Assembly: GCA_964521105.1 (NCBI GenBank)
Contig: CAZFPO010000009.1
Coordinates: 1-55,927 of the forward strand
Length of the DNA stretch: 55,927 bases
Direction: 5' to 3'
Source: JAQUGA01 sp964521105
GTDB lineage: Bacteria; Bacteroidota; Bacteroidia; Bacteroidales; WCHB1-69
Shown: positions 54,201 to 55,927 of the stretch, one piece after another
Numbering within the stretch: the first letter of the stretch is position 1
Layout: each line of letters starts with the position of its first letter
Notes under the pieces: model-generated
The model's database searches: none
The model's input: only the letters and a program-made list of their open reading frames with translations
Told to the model about the DNA's origin: nothing
Position numbers and translations under genes: made by a program

Positions 54201-55278
54201 CAATTGTTGGATTTAGTTCATACTGAATGCTACGTTTCACTTGCGTTTGAACATGAGCAATGCTTTCTGCCGAAAAACGTCCTACAAAAATTTCTGAGTA
54301 TGAGTCGTTACCGCTAATATATCCATAATAATTGTCTGATGGATTTCCACTGTATGTCGCTGGTGTAATGTGTTGAGCATCACCCACAAAAAGCAAAAAA
54401 GTTAATCCCTTATTGTTGTAGTACCCGGTTACATAATTTTTAATTGCTGTTTGTGTATTTCCAATCGAATCAATGCTAACCATTTCGGTAGGAATTCCAA
54501 TCATATTTTTCCAATTTACAAATTCTTGCATGGCTGGCATATATTCGGCTTTACTAATGATTAACATTTTCCCATGTTCATCAAGCGGTGTATATTTTGT
54601 TGATGTTTTTGTTTCGTAATTTAAAAAGTGAGATTTGTAAATTTCTTGATATTCTTTAGGCGTTTTTAAATTAGAATTTCGGGTAGAAATTGTATTAATC
54701 GCTTCGGTATTTTCTTTAGAAGTTAATTTAATTGTGATTTCGGAATAAACGCGTAAGGTTTTAGATACTGGATTGTATTGAAATGGATAAATATTAATGG
54801 TTTGACCACGATAATCACGTAAAATATAAGGTGTATTGAAGTTTGCTAAAAAATTAGGATAAAATCTGTTTTTTAAATAGGAACTGCCAAAAGTATATGG
54901 GATGGATTCGGGATTTTGTGTACGCATTAAATTGCCTTTGGATGGAATTAATGATATGTTTTTGAAATCCTGATACTTACTGTCTAAAATCTCAATGGAT
55001 AAATCTCCTTGATCAGGTATCATTATGGATGTAGAATACTTGTAAACTTCTGGCGAACTTTTCACCATAAAAGGAACACCGTTTGGAGCATTAATTTTTT
55101 GATTTATTCCGTTTGGAAGATAAATATTCGTCAAATTGTAATTGCCAATATCAAAGCGAAGGGTAGTTTGGGTATTGTCAGAACTGATAAGAGTGAATTC
55201 GTTTTTTGGTTGGTTAGATTGACCAAAAATGGCAATACTAAAAAATAGTATCGCAAATAAACCCGATATTTTTTTCAT
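51268..55278 (-). CDS. Gingipain-type C25 cysteine peptidase with PKD domains and T9SS sorting domain
   Basis: 1,336 residues. Signal peptide (MKKISGLFAILFFSIAIFGQ), a prodomain-like region (about 25-235), then the C25 catalytic domain: KMLIISKAEYM, LLFVGDAQHI, the catalytic His439 (NYIGHGSETE) and Cys472 (SVACVNGSF). The 33-residue His-Cys spacing matches that in gingipain RgpB. An Ig-like/CARDB-like stretch follows, then three PKD domains (WNFGDGTTS, WKFGDGNTS, WNFEGGTPA), and a T9SS type A domain (HPNPTNGINIML, then LSNGFYYIGI). Secreted by the type IX system. Arg- or Lys-specificity cannot be read from the sequence. It has a -7 element at 55318-55325. Confidence 0.95.
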   Translation of the reverse strand: MKKISGLFAILFFSIAIFGQSNQPKNEFTLISSDNTQTTLRFDIGNYNLTNIYLPNGINQKINAPNGVPFMVKSSPEVYKYSTSIMIPDQGDLSIEILDSKYQDFKNISLIPSKGNLMRTQNPESIPYTFGSSYLKNRFYPNFLANFNTPYILRDYRGQTINIYPFQYNPVSKTLRVYSEITIKLTSKENTEAINTISTRNSNLKTPKEYQEIYKSHFLNYETKTSTKYTPLDEHGKMLIISKAEYMPAMQEFVNWKNMIGIPTEMVSIDSIGNTQTAIKNYVTGYYNNKGLTFLLFVGDAQHITPATYSGNPSDNYYGYISGNDSYSEIFVGRFSAESIAHVQTQVKRSIQYELNPTIGQWLNTGIGIGSDEGPGYQNLYDYQHMRLIRDTLLGYEYTNVSEIYDGSQGGLDAAGNATAAQVSTAINNGAGIINYIGHGSETEFVTSGFNNSNVNNLTNVGKLPFIWSVACVNGSFVGKTCFAEAWMRASSNGEPTGAVATLMSTINQSWNPPMAGQREMNDILTESFQNNIKRTFGGLSMNGCMKMIDLFGTDGSQMTDTWTIFGDPSLVVRTKSPLSMTVTHEPQILMQETSLAINCDVNGAFVTLSINNHIIGTGTIASQVTNISFDELATTDSITVVVTKYNYLPYIGKVAVIDILYNNDAEILSILNPASSYNCVGYDITPKVILRNKGINPLTSVTIRYTLNDGSNIDHNWIGNLASFAKDTVELTEFPLSIGNNIMNVTVLNPNNQADGNTDNDSKIKSFSVQVLPLSVDFTANATQTCVFPSTIQFINSSENGLTYLWNFGDGTTSTELNPNHTYQTAGFFNVSLVASAGICGNQEVVKNEYIKIGLQPINIINGHAQACAPASTSFSVVGMGNTKWYSDSACTQLVNTGNTFTTPDLSLPTRYFVREEAVSPSQYIGKVDSIGSGSYYTSSTNVHYLIFNCYSPTSLVSVKVYSGGSGNRTIQLRDASANVIATKTVNIPAGSSRVTLNFNIPVGTGFQLACIGSPNLYRNNNQTATYPYTINGLISITESSASLPQYNAPGNYYYFYDWEVREPNCYSPTEVMIADILPVPVPNFISQVNGATVQFNNSSLYANSYEWKFGDGNTSSEINPIHDFNATETFMTKLIANGLCGTDSITQNITTSILAPIADFSANNTTINSSNSVIFTDNSLYLPTSWLWNFEGGTPATSNAQNPTVFYFTPGVYDVSLTAQNSFGHNSMNKTEYIVVNDPTAINENALIHNVFIHPNPTNGINIMLNFNLNHTSTLTIKVYDEIGNVVQIISNKTNFYTGENSQIINLEGLSNGFYYIGIEGDGIVMNKKLILIK

Positions 55279-55317
55279 ATTTGTATGTTTCTAGAAAAGT
55301 TAAATCCTTTTAGGCTT

Positions 55318-55325
55318 CAAAAATA
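55318..55325 (-). promoter_or_regulatory. Candidate -7 element (TATTTTTG) of the C25 peptidase gene
   Basis: Minus-strand match to TAnnTTTG, 39 bases before the ATG at 55278; a TTG lies 15 bases upstream, closer than usual. Confidence 0.5.
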
Positions 55326-55367
55326 CAAAAAAAAGTAAACCAAAATACATCCCAATGAAATCTTAAA

Positions 55368-55883
55368 TTATTGTATTGTTTTTACAATTTTTGTTAAATC
55401 AAACCCCTTGTTTTCTAGTAGTTTAAGAATTGTATCGTACGTCAAATCATCTAATTTATTTTGACGAGATAAAATCCACAAATATTTACGACTAGGATCT
55501 GAAACTACTGCCCATTGATAGTTTTCTTCAAGACCAATTATCCAATAATCGCCTTTAAATGGCCAAAAAAATTGAACTTTAAGTTTCGAGTTATTGGAGT
55601 TTTTAACAATAAATGCTTTGCCTTTAATATTTGATTCTTCACCATCAATATTTCCTTTTTTACAGCGATTTTCAACTATCAAATAACCTTTATCAGTTAA
55701 GGTGTATTCGGCAGTAGTTGCAAAACAGTTTTTTTGAAAACTGTTTGGATAATTAGCAATTTCGTACCATTTGCCACTATATTTATTTACATCAACATTA
55801 TTAACCGTTTCGAGAGTACTAATTGTTTTACAGGAATTACCAAAAATAGATGACATAATCGCTAATATTAAAATTTTTTTCAT
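55368..55883 (-). CDS. blc: Lipocalin family protein (Blc-like), probable lipoprotein
   Basis: 171 residues from ATG 55883, chosen because it begins the signal sequence MKKILILAIMSSIFGNSC; the reading from 55916 adds 11 residues. The cysteine after the signal could be lipidated, though the lipobox is weak. The lipocalin signature GKWYEIANYPNSFQKNC (about residues 36-52) and DPSRKYLWILSRQ near the C terminus are as in bacterial outer-membrane lipocalin Blc. These carry lysophospholipids or fatty-acid-like ligands. It reads in the same direction as the C25 gene, whose ATG lies 89 bases beyond its stop. The last 33 bases of the window upstream show no further gene. Confidence 0.92.
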   Translation of the reverse strand: MKKILILAIMSSIFGNSCKTISTLETVNNVDVNKYSGKWYEIANYPNSFQKNCFATTAEYTLTDKGYLIVENRCKKGNIDGEESNIKGKAFIVKNSNNSKLKVQFFWPFKGDYWIIGLEENYQWAVVSDPSRKYLWILSRQNKLDDLTYDTILKLLENKGFDLTKIVKTIQ

Positions 55884-55927
55884 GTGTATATAATTTTTTA
55901 TTTGTTTATTAATCAATAAATTAACAA

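Overview
The window is a scaffolded, AT-rich stretch of a Bacteroidota chromosome, most likely an uncultured or metagenome-assembled Bacteroidales-like organism. The evidence is: type IX secretion C-terminal sorting domains (types A and B) on four large secreted proteins; many promoters with the Bacteroidota -7 element TAnnTTTG; the phylum-specific pair rpmG plus a 51-residue DUF4295 protein ahead of ftsY; a short fold-III arginine decarboxylase beside agmatinase; and many word-like intergenic repeats. Four runs of exactly 100 N (7190-7289, 26775-26874, 29568-29667, 37474-37573) are placeholder gaps. Two of them break conserved enzymes (fmt and an M28 peptidase), where clearly more than 100 bases is missing. 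Two sit in repeats.

Layout. 1-16.0 kb: secreted surface proteins. A giant minus-strand gene (123-12382) is split by a gap. Collapsing a 55-base overlap between the gap flanks restores one frame of about 4,034 residues: signal peptide, beta-helix, FN3/jelly-roll modules, DUF5018-like repeats, 12 InlB-type repeats and a T9SS type A domain. It is followed by a divergent 1,020-residue protein with a nidogen-like domain, Ig/PKD repeats and a T9SS type B domain. 16-19.7 kb (minus): NfeD-type membrane protease, inositol monophosphatase and the tRNA methylthiotransferase MtaB. 19.7-20.4 kb: palindromic intergenic repeats. 20.4-22.7 kb: arginine decarboxylase and agmatinase (putrescine synthesis). 22.8-23.5 kb: an MNT/HEPN pair whose HEPN gene has two in-frame stops. 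23.6-29.9 kb: YbiT-type ABC-F, a TPR membrane protein, ribH, fmt (gapped), HU, a SpoU-type RNA methyltransferase and an M28 peptidase (gapped). 29.9-33.4 kb: DCC thiol oxidoreductase, proline dehydrogenase, an aminotransferase and a DUF1573 protein. 33.6-37.4 kb: rpmG-DUF4295, then the tight run ftsY-ispH-recF-DUF721. 37.4-37.8 kb: a 37-bp tandem array with a 111-bp higher-order period, filling the space up to a four-helix-bundle (S23-type) gene. 38.2-44.0 kb (minus): cutC, a double-transglutaminase protein and a GH20 hexosaminidase flanked by 72-bp repeats. 44.0-45.0 kb: repeat-rich intergenic DNA. 45.0-55.9 kb: helix-hairpin-helix and TPR proteins, an HsdR_N nuclease-like protein overlapping a T9SS subtilisin, a CarboxypepD_reg-like protein, a gingipain-type C25 peptidase with PKD and T9SS domains, and a lipocalin.

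Most genes are housekeeping (translation, tRNA modification, isoprenoid, riboflavin, DNA repair, secretion) mixed with secreted adhesins and peptidases. No mobile element, CRISPR array, tRNA or rRNA was seen. The parts least explained by known annotation are the phased 37/111-bp array beside the four-helix-bundle gene, the gap-free internal duplication in the transglutaminase protein in which the second catalytic Cys and His are lost, and the repeat-collapsed giant adhesin.
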